Shown here in pieces: positions 24,880 to 33,944 of a stretch of DNA of 64,000 bases (the first letter of the stretch is position 1; each line of letters starts with the position of its first letter). The notes under the pieces are model-generated. The model did not search any database and was not told the origin of the DNA. It saw only the letters and a program-made list of their open reading frames with translations. This DNA comes from Parvibaculum sp039973015 (lineage in GTDB: Bacteria > Pseudomonadota > Alphaproteobacteria > Parvibaculales > Parvibaculaceae): NCBI RefSeq assembly GCF_039973015.1, contig NZ_JBDWLT010000008.1:124001-188000 (forward strand), written 5' to 3'. The position numbers and the translations under genes were made by a program.

Positions 24880-26856
24880 CTATTCCGCAGGTGCCGCGCG
24901 AAGCCGCGCACGGGTTGGCGCGCCGACACGAAGGCGCCGGTCGGCAAGAGACATGATCCCGCCCAGCGACATGATCCCGCCGCCGATCCATATCCACGGC
25001 GCGAGAATGTTGTAATAAGCGCGCACGACCCACTTGCCGTCATCCGATGGCTCGCCGAGTACAACATAGAGGTCCGCGAAGCCGTTGGTGCGGATCGCAG
25101 GTTCCGTTTTCTCCTGCCGCTCGGCCGGGAAACGGCGCTTTTCCGGCGTCAGGGTGCCAATCATGCGTCCGGCCTCCTCCACCCGAACGACGCCAACGGT
25201 TGCTTCGTAATTCGGGCCGTCGCGCATCCCCACGCGCTCAAGTGTCAGCGTATATCCAGCAATTTCGGCACTCTCTCCCGGGGCAAGCGTTGTGATGAGT
25301 TCGCTTTGCCATGCGGTCACGCCAACAATGCCCGCCACCGCAATGCCGAGCCCGCCATGCGCCAACGATGTACCCCACGCGGCGCGCGGCAGGCGTCGCG
25401 CACGGTAGAGGCTTTCGCGCAGAGGCGTCGTAAACAGGCGAATGCGCCACGCGATCTCGGAGGCCGCGCCCACAACGAGCCATACGGCAAGCGCCATGCC
25501 GAAGGGCGCGAGCCAGGGCCCGTCATAGGCAAAAGCGAAGGTCACGAGGCAAGCAATGAAGGCGAGAGCCGCTGCCGCGATCAACCGTTCGGCGGCGGCC
25601 TTCACGTCGGCCCGTTTCCAGCCAAGCAGCGGCCCGAGCGGTACGAGGCAGAGAAGCGGCACAAAAATGGGCACGAAAGTGTAGTTGAAGAAGGGTGGCC
25701 CCACCGTGATTTTCGCACCCGTCAAGCCATCGAGAAGCAGCGGATAGAGCGTACCGATGAAGACAGAGGCCACGGCCGCCGACAGCAGCAGGTTGTTCAT
25801 CAGCAGCGCGCCCTCACGGCTGATCGGCGCAAAAATGCCACCCGTCTTCAGGAGCGGTGCGCGCCACGCATAGAGCGCCAGCGAACCGCCGACAAAAACG
25901 ACGAGGATGCCAAGAATAAAGACACCTCGATCGGGATCGACGGCAAAGGCATGAACGGAGGTGAGCACACCCGAACGCACAAGGAAGGTGCCGAGCAGGG
26001 AAAGCGAGAAGGCGAGAATTGCCAGAAGGATGGTCCAGCTTTTGAGCGCGCCCCGCTTTTCCGCGACGATGGCGGAGTGAAGCAGCGCCGTCCCCGCGAT
26101 CCAGGGCATGAGCGATGCGTTCTCCACTGGGTCCCAGAACCAGAAGCCGCCCCAGCCGAGCGTGTAATAGGCCCACCACGAGCCCATGGCGATGCCGATG
26201 GTGAGCGACAGCCACGCGGCAAGCGTCCAGGGCCGCACCCAGCGCGCCCATGCCGCGTCCACCTTGCCCTCGATCAAGGCGGCAATGGCAAAGGAGAAGG
26301 TCATGGAGAACCCGACATAGCCCGCATAGAGCCAGGGCGGATGGAAGGCGAGTGCGCGATCTTGAAGGATCGGATTGAGCCCGCTGCCCTCGAAGGGCGC
26401 GGGATCGAGACGCAGGAAGGGATTGGAGGTCAGAAGAATGAAAAGGAGAAAGGCAACCGCAATGGAAGCCTGCACCGCGAGGACGCGGGCGCGCAGCGTA
26501 TCGGGCAGATTTTTGCCAAAGAGCGCAACCAGCGCACCGAAGAGCGCAAGGATCAGCACCCAGAGAACCATCGAGCCTTCGTGATTGCCCCAGACACCGG
26601 AGACCTTGAAGATCATCGGCTTTTCGGAATGCGAATTGTCGAAGACCAGCTTCACGGAGAAGTCGGAAACAACGAAGAGATAGAGGAGCGCGCTGAAGGC
26701 GAATGCGACAAGCAGGAACTGAAGCAGCGCAGCGGGGTTTGCAACGCCGATCAACTGCGCGTCGCGGCGATGCGCACCGACCATCGGCACAACCATCTGC
26801 ACCAACGAGACGACGAAGGCGAGTACCAGCGCGAAATGGCCGAACTCGGCAATCAT
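24880..26856 (-). CDS. ccmF: Haem lyase subunit CcmF (CycK)
   Basis: 658 residues with many membrane helices. The WWD haem-handling signature is present as WGGFWFWDPVENASLMPW, with periplasmic histidines around it. CcmF, with CcmH and CcmI, attaches haem delivered by CcmE to apocytochrome c at the periplasmic face. The ATG overlaps the ccmE stop by ATGA (26853-26856), so the two are translationally coupled. Length is normal. Confidence 0.95.
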   Translation of the reverse strand: MIAEFGHFALVLAFVVSLVQMVVPMVGAHRRDAQLIGVANPAALLQFLLVAFAFSALLYLFVVSDFSVKLVFDNSHSEKPMIFKVSGVWGNHEGSMVLWVLILALFGALVALFGKNLPDTLRARVLAVQASIAVAFLLFILLTSNPFLRLDPAPFEGSGLNPILQDRALAFHPPWLYAGYVGFSMTFSFAIAALIEGKVDAAWARWVRPWTLAAWLSLTIGIAMGSWWAYYTLGWGGFWFWDPVENASLMPWIAGTALLHSAIVAEKRGALKSWTILLAILAFSLSLLGTFLVRSGVLTSVHAFAVDPDRGVFILGILVVFVGGSLALYAWRAPLLKTGGIFAPISREGALLMNNLLLSAAVASVFIGTLYPLLLDGLTGAKITVGPPFFNYTFVPIFVPLLCLVPLGPLLGWKRADVKAAAERLIAAAALAFIACLVTFAFAYDGPWLAPFGMALAVWLVVGAASEIAWRIRLFTTPLRESLYRARRLPRAAWGTSLAHGGLGIAVAGIVGVTAWQSELITTLAPGESAEIAGYTLTLERVGMRDGPNYEATVGVVRVEEAGRMIGTLTPEKRRFPAERQEKTEPAIRTNGFADLYVVLGEPSDDGKWVVRAYYNILAPWIWIGGGIMSLGGIMSLADRRLRVGAPTRARLRAAPAE

Positions 26857-27335
26857 GGATAACTGCCCTGTCCGTAGGTTTCGGCGTGCGATGCCTCGGC
26901 GCCCTCACCCTGCCAGTTGCCGGTCCTCTTCAGCGCGTCGGCAACTTCGGGCGGCATGTAATTTTCGTCGTGCTTCGCGAGCACCTTGTCGGCGGTGAAG
27001 GTGCCGTCTTGCTGAATGGCGCCCTCGGCGACGACACCCTGCCCCTCGCGGAAGAGGTCCGGCAGCACACCGCGATGGGTGACAGAAATCGTCTCCACGA
27101 AATCGGTTACATTGAAACGCACATTCGCGTCCCCGAGCTTTTGCAGCGAGCCCATTTCGACCAGTCCGCCCAGACGAATCCGCTCGCCCGGCTCCACGCC
27201 ACGCTCGGCCACGTCGCTCGGGCTATAGAAGAACGTAACGCTGTCGCTCAACGCATAGAGCACGAGCCCGGCGGCAATACCCAGAATGCCGAGGCTGACG
27301 AAGATGAATGTGGCGCGGCGCTGTTTGCGCGTCAT
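26853..27335 (-). CDS. ccmE: Periplasmic haem chaperone CcmE (CycJ)
   Basis: 160 residues. An N-terminal membrane anchor (about 9-28) precedes an OB-fold periplasmic domain. The covalent haem-binding site is VLAKHDENYMPPE with His122 and Tyr126, the standard HxxxY form. A 115-bp gap separates it from the chitosanase-like gene upstream, so the ccm operon is interrupted here. ccmG and ccmABCD are not in this window. Confidence 0.95.
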   Translation of the reverse strand: MTRKQRRATFIFVSLGILGIAAGLVLYALSDSVTFFYSPSDVAERGVEPGERIRLGGLVEMGSLQKLGDANVRFNVTDFVETISVTHRGVLPDLFREGQGVVAEGAIQQDGTFTADKVLAKHDENYMPPEVADALKRTGNWQGEGAEASHAETYGQGSYP

Positions 27336-27450
27336 GTTTCGCTCCCGTCCCGGGCCGCAAGGTGGCCAATGAGGAGAGGTATATCCCGCCGGAACCTCCC
27401 CTTGAAACCGCTAAATCGTCGCGGGCGACAAGGTTTTCGGGGCCGGGGCC

Positions 27451-28383
27451 TCAAAGTCCCAGCATCAGGCGGGTTGCCGGCCCCGCAATACCATCATCCA
27501 CGATCCCGAAGTCGCGCTGAAAGGATTTCAGCGCCTTTTCGACGCTTTCGCCAAAGATGCCATCGCAATTCAGGGCATAGCCCTCCTTCACAAGCGCCTC
27601 CTGAAGGGCACGGACATCGTTCCCGCTCATTCTTGGCTCTGCAAGGCGGAGCGTCCGGTTTGCCGCATCTTCAGCCGAAGCAGGAATGGCGGGACCAATA
27701 TCCAGCACATCCTTATCTATATGAACGCCACGCACCGTCACGGGCAGTGCAAGCGACCAGTTGCCGGCTTTCGCCAGTGCCGCGAAGGCATCCATGCGAT
27801 AGACACATTTCCTCAAAAGCGTGTTCGAGTGTCCGGCGAACCATGAACGGCGTTCGGCAATGTAGACCTCCGTCCACTTGCGCGCGCCCGCCTTCAGTGG
27901 CGTCCCAATCTTTGCGGTGGTGCGATCACGCATCGCGCTCCAAGAGCCGTGAACGACGCCGTCATAGACGATGGCGGCGGACAGCGCCTCGACGAGACCG
28001 AGCTTCCCTGCTGCCGTTACCGCCGGTGCCCAGTAAACACGGTCGAAAAAAGCATCTTGCGCCTCCTGCATGACAGGGTCGGCACCTGCTTCGCTCAGAA
28101 GGGTTCGGAACGCCCGGTCCGTATCGAGGCGAAGATCGATGTCGGCAAGGCGTGGCAGATAAGGCTGGAGCGGCCGCGCATGTGAGGCGCCGGACATCGC
28201 GCAATATGACTTGATGAGGAGGTGGAGATTGCCGCTGCCGAGCGTAGTTTGCGCGCGACCATAGGTGAGATGCCCGCTATCACCCGCAAGCAGCGTGACA
28301 CGGGCATAGTCGCCGCGCGCGCTTCCCGTCTCGAAGATGTTGACGATAGCCTTCGCCGTTTCCTTTTGCGTTTTGCTCAACAT
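27451..28383 (-). CDS. GH46 chitosanase-like protein with C-terminal peptidoglycan-binding domain
   Basis: 310 residues. The N-terminal two thirds resemble family 46 chitosanases: IVNIFETG supplies the candidate acid Glu, and VTLLAGDSGHLTYGRAQ supplies the candidate Asp. The C-terminal 70 residues are a PG_binding_1 domain (VRALQEALVKEGYALNCDGIFG, ALKSFQRDFG). I see no signal peptide or membrane helix, so export would need another route, such as a holin or lysis as for phage endolysins. It lies on the same strand inside the otherwise conserved ccmI-ccmE junction. Enzyme class fairly likely; substrate (chitosan or peptidoglycan) unproven. Confidence 0.7.
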   Translation of the reverse strand: MLSKTQKETAKAIVNIFETGSARGDYARVTLLAGDSGHLTYGRAQTTLGSGNLHLLIKSYCAMSGASHARPLQPYLPRLADIDLRLDTDRAFRTLLSEAGADPVMQEAQDAFFDRVYWAPAVTAAGKLGLVEALSAAIVYDGVVHGSWSAMRDRTTAKIGTPLKAGARKWTEVYIAERRSWFAGHSNTLLRKCVYRMDAFAALAKAGNWSLALPVTVRGVHIDKDVLDIGPAIPASAEDAANRTLRLAEPRMSGNDVRALQEALVKEGYALNCDGIFGESVEKALKSFQRDFGIVDDGIAGPATRLMLGL

Positions 28384-28452
28384 GATTGCCTGCCGCCCCC
28401 CTGCGCGTGTGAGTCGGCGTTCATCCTACAGGCAGGCCGGGCTGGCCGGGGA

Positions 28453-29544
28453 TTAGTCGGCGAGCGATTTTTCGGCTTCTGCGATCCGGTCTAGAGCAAC
28501 TTCGTCTTCGGGAAAGATCGCTCTGGCCTCTGCCACCGCCGCGCGAGCCTTTTCCATTTCGTTCAACACCTTGTAGGAGCGGATCAAACGAAGCCAGCCT
28601 TCGAGGTCGGCGGGATCTTCTGCCAGGCGCGCCGCAAGACCGTCCACCATGCCGCGGATCATCGGCTCATCGGCAGCAGAAATGGCGGGGCGCTGCTCCA
28701 CGGATGCGATGCGCGCGCGAAGGGCGGGCACCCAGTTCGCGTCGTCGGGGGCCGTTTCAAGGAGTTTTTTCCAGCGCATGAGCGCCGCGTCGCGGTTCCC
28801 GGCTTCGAAGTCAGCCATGCCGAGAAAATATTGCGCTCGGGGTTCTGCCGGGTCGATCTCGACCGCCTTTTCGAAATCCTGTTTCGCACCCGGGCCCACG
28901 ATACCGTCATTCGACATGACGCGCGCCTCGCCGCGCGCCGCAAGACGGCCTGCCGTCACTCCGCCTGCCAGCATAGCGCGGGTCCAGGCGTTCGCTGCCT
29001 CCTCGAAGCGGCCAAGCTGCAGATAAACGGGCGCAACAAGCTCCCATCCGCGCAAGTCGTCCGGCTGCTGTTTCAGGTGACGCTCGATCCTGAGCACCAG
29101 GCCTTCAAGAGGCAGCTCTTCCGGCGGAACGCTCAGGCGCTCGGCAAATGGCTGTCCCTTCATGCCGGGAGACCCCTCGGCAAGATAGACGCCGAGGGCG
29201 AGGGCCGGCACGGCCAGCGCAAGCAGCAGCGCCGTGCCCTTGCGCCAGCGCGGATCGGCGGCCTCGGTGCGTCCCGTCTTTTCACGCTCCTCATCCGCCG
29301 CGAGAAGCCGGCGCGAGACTTCAAGGCGAGCGGATTCCGCTTCCGTCTCACCGATTACGCCCCGTTCAAGATCGCGGCCAATTTCCTCAAGCTGATCGCG
29401 ATAAAGCGCAACTTCGCTGTCGCCTCGGCTCGCCCCCGGGGCCAACGCTTCGCCTCTCAACGGGCGCAGCAACAGCCAGAGCGCAACGCCCGTGAGCAAT
29501 GCAAACGAGAGAAAAAGAAGTATGTCGTTCGGCGAAAGCAGCAC
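28453..29544 (-). CDS. ccmI: Cytochrome c maturation protein CcmI (CycH)
   Basis: 363 residues from a GTG at 29544, which has AAGG seven bases upstream; the frame runs on to 29604 without a ribosome site. Two N-terminal membrane helices (about 6-24 and 91-110) flank a cytoplasmic coiled segment with ALYRDQLEEIGRDLERGVI. A periplasmic TPR domain (about 130-360) follows and binds the C-terminus of apocytochrome c. It is the natural first gene of ccmIEFH; a chitosanase-like gene now lies between it and ccmE. Confidence 0.9.
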   Translation of the reverse strand: MLLSPNDILLFLSFALLTGVALWLLLRPLRGEALAPGASRGDSEVALYRDQLEEIGRDLERGVIGETEAESARLEVSRRLLAADEEREKTGRTEAADPRWRKGTALLLALAVPALALGVYLAEGSPGMKGQPFAERLSVPPEELPLEGLVLRIERHLKQQPDDLRGWELVAPVYLQLGRFEEAANAWTRAMLAGGVTAGRLAARGEARVMSNDGIVGPGAKQDFEKAVEIDPAEPRAQYFLGMADFEAGNRDAALMRWKKLLETAPDDANWVPALRARIASVEQRPAISAADEPMIRGMVDGLAARLAEDPADLEGWLRLIRSYKVLNEMEKARAAVAEARAIFPEDEVALDRIAEAEKSLAD

Positions 29545-29670
29545 GGGTAAACCTTCTTCAGGAGTTGGCGGCGCAGGGGCGCCGAGCCTGTATAGAGGTT
29601 TCAACCGTATGCCGAAAGCGGCGGAGGGACGCAGCCCGGTTTGGCGGCGGCCTGCCCCGGCCCCGGCAAT

Positions 29671-29698
29671 TTGACGGAATCGGCCGGTCGGTTAGGCT
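29671..29698 (+). promoter_or_regulatory. Candidate promoter for the acylase gene
   Basis: TTGACG at 29671-29676 is followed after 16 bases by TAGGCT at 29693-29698, about 30 bases before the acylase GTG. The -35 is good, the -10 weak. The 182-bp divergent gap also has to serve ccmI. Confidence 0.35.
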
Positions 29699-29726
29699 CG
29701 CAACCTGGCAAAAAAAGGGGGGCCGC

Positions 29727-31901
29727 GTGTTGCGCATCGTGAAAGCAGGACTGTTCGGACTGGCTGGCCTCGCGGCAATGGTCCTCGCCGTCATTCTCGT
29801 TCGAGCCGCAATCGACGCGCCAACCGCCGCCGATCCTGCGCCCTTCATCGCGAAAGCCGCCGAATATGACGCAACGATAAAGCGCGACGAATGGGGTGTG
29901 CCGCATATTTTCGGTGACCGGGACGCGGATGCAGCCTTCGGTATCGGCTATGCGCATGCGGAGGATGACTTTGGCACGATCCAGGAAGTGCTGATTGCAA
30001 CGCGCGGGCATCTCGCCTCCATCAAGGGTGAACGGGCGGCGGTGACGGACTATCTCGTCAATCTGATGGGTGTCTGGGAAACGGTGAACAAGCGCTACGA
30101 AAGCGATCTCTCGCCCGAGGTACGGGAAGTGATCGAGGCCTATGCGGACGGCGTGAACTACTATGCCGCCCTTCACCCGGAGAATGTCATTCCCGGGACG
30201 TTGCCTGTTACCGGAGAAGACATCGCAGCAGGGTTCATTTTCAAGTCGCCCTTTTTCTACGGGCTCGACAAGGTGCTTCTGGCCGTCTTCGAAGGGAAGG
30301 TCGGGGGCGAGACCGGACTGTCCAAGGAAGGTGTGGATGCATTCCTGCCTTCGGAGAAGCCTTATCCCATCGGCTCCAATGGCGTCGCGACAGGCCCTGC
30401 CCGCTCGGCGGATGGCGCGACCCGGCTTCTCGTCAATTCGCATCAGCCCTTCACCGGCCCGGTCGCCTGGTATGAAGCCGTCATCGAAAGCGGGGAAGGC
30501 TGGCACGTGGCGGGCGGATTCTTCCCCGGCTCTCCCTTCATGCTGCATGGCCACAATGCAACGCTCGGCTGGGCAAACACCGTGAACGAACCGGATCTTG
30601 CCGATGTCTATCGCCTCACGGTCAACCCGGATGACGAATATCAATATCTGCTCGACGGAGAATGGCGGAACTTCGAAGTAAGTGTTGCTACAATCCGCGT
30701 CGATCTCTGGGGGCCCTTCTGGTGGACGGTGGAGCGCGAAGTGCTGCGCTCCGAGCACGGGCCTGCACTGCGGACGCCGAACGGCACCTTCGCGGTGCGA
30801 TATGCGGGGATGGGGGAAATCAGGCAGGTCGAGCAGTATTTCGCACTCGACAAGGCCCGGAACCTCGGCGAATGGATCGAGGCGATGCGGCTGCAGGCCT
30901 TGCCGAGTATCAACTACATCTACGCCGACGCTCAGGGGAACATCGCCTATGTCTACAATGCGCAGTTCCCCGATCGAAAAGAAGGCCCCGACTGGTCGGG
31001 CGTAGTACCGGGCGACGATTCATCGCTTATCTGGAAAGGATACGTTCCCTTCGAGGTCGTCCCGAAGCTCATCAATCCAAATTCAGGTCTCGTGTTCAAT
31101 GCGAACAACACCCCGTTCCGGGCGACTGCAGGAAATGACAACCTTGATCCGGCGAACTTTCCTGGCACGCTCGGCATCCAGACGGATATGACGAACCGTG
31201 CACTGCGCCTTGAGGAAACCTATGGCGCGGACAGTTCGATAACGCGACGTGAATTCCACGAGTACAAATACGATCTGCGCTACAGTGAAAATTCTGCCAT
31301 GGCGGCGCTCATCGGAGAACTGATCGAAGCAGATTCCCAAGGCAACGAAGACGTAGAAAAAGCGCAAGAAATCCTGCGCGGATGGGACCGCCGGACGGAT
31401 GTTCGCAGCCGAGGCGCGGCGCTTGCCGTTTTGACGGCGCAACCTGTCATCACCGCACGCCTTCGCGGTCAGACACCGCCCGACCCCATGGCAAAGTTGC
31501 ATGATGCGATCGAGCGGCTAACAACGCATTTCGGACGTCTCGATCCCGAATGGGGCGAAGTCAATCGCTTCCGGCGTGGCTCCCTCGATCTGGCCGTCGA
31601 CGGAGGGCCCGATATTTTGCGGGCGATCTACGGCACAAGTGAGGAAGATGGAACACTGAGTGCGCATGGCGGCGACACGCTCATCATGTTCGTGGAGTGG
31701 GACCGGAACGGGAAACTTTCCTCTGAAAGCGTGCACCCCTTTGGCTCAGCGACGCTCGACCGCTCTTCCCCGCATTACGCAGATCAGTCGCCACTTTTTG
31801 CCGGCATGAGAGTGAAGCCTGTGCGCTTCACGCGCGAAGAACTCGAAGGTCATATCGCGGAAAGCTACCGTCCCGGCGAACGGGACAAGACAGCTCAATA
31901 G
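29727..31901 (+). CDS. Penicillin acylase family Ntn-hydrolase
   Basis: 724 residues from a GTG at 29727 (AAGGGGGG about five bases upstream). One N-terminal membrane helix or signal anchor (about 6-25) precedes the alpha chain. The predicted self-cleavage site is before Ser217 in YPIGSNGVATG, the beta-chain nucleophile. The beta chain begins conventionally and includes LLVNSHQPFTGP and GWANTVNEPDLADVY. Members hydrolyse penicillins, acyl-homoserine lactones or other amides; the sequence does not tell which. The gene overlaps the next, convergent kinase gene by seven bases at the 3' ends. Confidence 0.82.
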   Translation: MLRIVKAGLFGLAGLAAMVLAVILVRAAIDAPTAADPAPFIAKAAEYDATIKRDEWGVPHIFGDRDADAAFGIGYAHAEDDFGTIQEVLIATRGHLASIKGERAAVTDYLVNLMGVWETVNKRYESDLSPEVREVIEAYADGVNYYAALHPENVIPGTLPVTGEDIAAGFIFKSPFFYGLDKVLLAVFEGKVGGETGLSKEGVDAFLPSEKPYPIGSNGVATGPARSADGATRLLVNSHQPFTGPVAWYEAVIESGEGWHVAGGFFPGSPFMLHGHNATLGWANTVNEPDLADVYRLTVNPDDEYQYLLDGEWRNFEVSVATIRVDLWGPFWWTVEREVLRSEHGPALRTPNGTFAVRYAGMGEIRQVEQYFALDKARNLGEWIEAMRLQALPSINYIYADAQGNIAYVYNAQFPDRKEGPDWSGVVPGDDSSLIWKGYVPFEVVPKLINPNSGLVFNANNTPFRATAGNDNLDPANFPGTLGIQTDMTNRALRLEETYGADSSITRREFHEYKYDLRYSENSAMAALIGELIEADSQGNEDVEKAQEILRGWDRRTDVRSRGAALAVLTAQPVITARLRGQTPPDPMAKLHDAIERLTTHFGRLDPEWGEVNRFRRGSLDLAVDGGPDILRAIYGTSEEDGTLSAHGGDTLIMFVEWDRNGKLSSESVHPFGSATLDRSSPHYADQSPLFAGMRVKPVRFTREELEGHIAESYRPGERDKTAQ

Positions 31902-33751
31902 GCCGCCACACCTTTCGGCTCTTCCCGGGTAACAACGCGCGAGAGCGGCAACTCTATGTGTACCGTTGTTCCCTGTCCGATTTCACTCTCGATGGTAAGT
32001 ACGCCACCGTGAAGCTCCGTCAGATGTTTCGCAAGCGGCAGGCCGAGGCCCGTTCCTTCATGCTGACGCGAGAGCGAACCGTCGAGCTGTGTAAATGGCG
32101 TGAGTGCACGGGGAATATCGTCTTTGGAAATGCCGCAGCCCCGGTCCGTTACGGAAATACGTAAATATTCGGACGCGAGCTGTCCCGATATTGAAATCTC
32201 GCCACCGTCCGGACTGAACTTCACCGCGTTCGAAACAAGATTGATCAGCACCTGCTTCAAGGCACGCTCATCTGCCACCACCACAAGCGATGGATCAGGC
32301 AGGTTGCATGCAAGATCGATATTGGCCTGCTGGGCGCGATGCCGGACGATACGCATGGCGGATTGCACGACATGATCGAGGTCCGTCTCATCTTCATGCA
32401 GTTTGAAGTGGCCGGCCTCTATCTTGGAAAGATCGAGAATGTCGTTGATGAGACTGAGAAGATGCACGCCGCTATTGTGAATGTCTTCCGCGTATTCGCG
32501 GTAGCGCGGGTTGCCGACCGGCCCGAAAAGCTCGCGCTCCAACGCCTCCGAAAAACCGATGATGGCATTCAGTGGTGTGCGAAGTTCATGACTCATGTTG
32601 GCCAGGAATTCCGATTTGGAGCGGCTCGCGGCAGTTGCCTGGTCGCGCGCATCGCGAAGCGCTTCCGCTTCCCGGCGCCGCGCGGTGACGTCCTGAAGAC
32701 CCAGAAGCATGGCGCGGCGTCCTTGAAAATGGACGATCGCCGCCGAGACGAGAACATGGATGGGCTCACCATCCATGCGTTTCATGCCAAGTTCCACGGG
32801 CGCCCCGGCACGCCCCTTCAAAACGAGACGATCGAGGCGGGCGGGAAGGTCGTTTTCCTGGAAAAGCTGGCGCACATCGAGTCCGCTCACATCCTCGTCT
32901 TCAACATCGAATAGCTGGAGGGCAGCCATATTCGCCTGCATCACGCGAAAGGTCGCAGGATCGATCAATGAAATAGGCAAAGGTGCAGCATAGAAAATGC
33001 TCTGGAAACTTTCTTCCGTCGCGCGCACAGCCTGTTCAGCTTCCTGACGGACTCCCACTTCCCGCTTCAGCTCATCATAGAGTTCCTGCTGACGCAGAAG
33101 GGTTGTGAAGCCGTTGCGGCGCAGCCTGTTTGCGGCGCGCACCATCTCGACGCCGATCGCGTTCACGACGGCGAAGAGAACGCAGATTTCCAGCATGGTG
33201 ATGGCGGACACCTCGCCCAGCGAAGGTGTAACCGCGACAAACCCGATGCACAGAAGAGAAGACAAGGCGAGGTTGGTGGTGAGGCGCGTCGGCACCCCGA
33301 TGTAGAAAGCAAAGAGTATGACCACGATGCTGAGAAGCGCAGCGGCGAAATCGACTTCGCCGAGCATCAGCGAGAGAGGTGCGATGATAGCAACGAGAGC
33401 CTGCGTGAGAATGGCGCAGAACATGAAGTAGCGCTGATCGCCGGGCGCCCGGAAAAACTTTAACGCGAGAAGAATTGAACCGAGCGCCACCAGACGGCCC
33501 GCCGACAGCGCAACAAAAGACCAGCTGAACCCGAGCGTGATGAAGTCGAAAACCATCCAGCTCGTGAAGACATAGACGGCAATCAGCACCGCACCCAGGC
33601 GCGAATGTATCTCGTCCCAGCTTGCGCGCAGATAATTGTCTTCGAGTACCGGATCGGCAAATTCGCCAGTCCAGAGATATGCGGGTTCGTCCTCCGGCTT
33701 GCGCCGCAGTGTGGACAAAGCCTCTCCACTCGTGTCAGCCGACCACGTCAC
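31895..33751 (-). CDS. Multi-pass PAS sensor histidine kinase, PdhS-type transmitter
   Basis: 618 residues. About six membrane helices (roughly residues 50-205) form an integral sensor. A coiled linker, one PAS domain (about 240-355) and HisKA with NMSHELRTPLNAIIGFSEAL follow. The block DIHNSGVHLLSLINDILDLS is the same PdhS-family feature seen in the kinase at 2470. The ATPase ends with GTGLGL. No regulator gene is adjacent, so it is an orphan kinase. It converges on the acylase gene with a seven-base tail overlap and diverges from the CoA-transferase gene across 193 bp. Confidence 0.82.
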   Translation of the reverse strand: MTWSADTSGEALSTLRRKPEDEPAYLWTGEFADPVLEDNYLRASWDEIHSRLGAVLIAVYVFTSWMVFDFITLGFSWSFVALSAGRLVALGSILLALKFFRAPGDQRYFMFCAILTQALVAIIAPLSLMLGEVDFAAALLSIVVILFAFYIGVPTRLTTNLALSSLLCIGFVAVTPSLGEVSAITMLEICVLFAVVNAIGVEMVRAANRLRRNGFTTLLRQQELYDELKREVGVRQEAEQAVRATEESFQSIFYAAPLPISLIDPATFRVMQANMAALQLFDVEDEDVSGLDVRQLFQENDLPARLDRLVLKGRAGAPVELGMKRMDGEPIHVLVSAAIVHFQGRRAMLLGLQDVTARRREAEALRDARDQATAASRSKSEFLANMSHELRTPLNAIIGFSEALERELFGPVGNPRYREYAEDIHNSGVHLLSLINDILDLSKIEAGHFKLHEDETDLDHVVQSAMRIVRHRAQQANIDLACNLPDPSLVVVADERALKQVLINLVSNAVKFSPDGGEISISGQLASEYLRISVTDRGCGISKDDIPRALTPFTQLDGSLSRQHEGTGLGLPLAKHLTELHGGVLTIESEIGQGTTVHIELPLSRVVTREEPKGVAAY

Positions 33752-33944
33752 GCAAGCGTCCTCTCTTCATTCCGCGCCGGGGACGCTCCTCCCGCGATCC
33801 CAGCGCGTAGATTACGGAGCAAAGGCTAAATAAAATGCAAAATTCGGAAAGGCGGTCTTTCTCATTGCGGCAGCCTTGCCTATCGTCTGGGCACCTGTCC
33901 GCTGTGCGAAAATGAGACAGGGCGATCTGATGCAAGGAGAGGTC

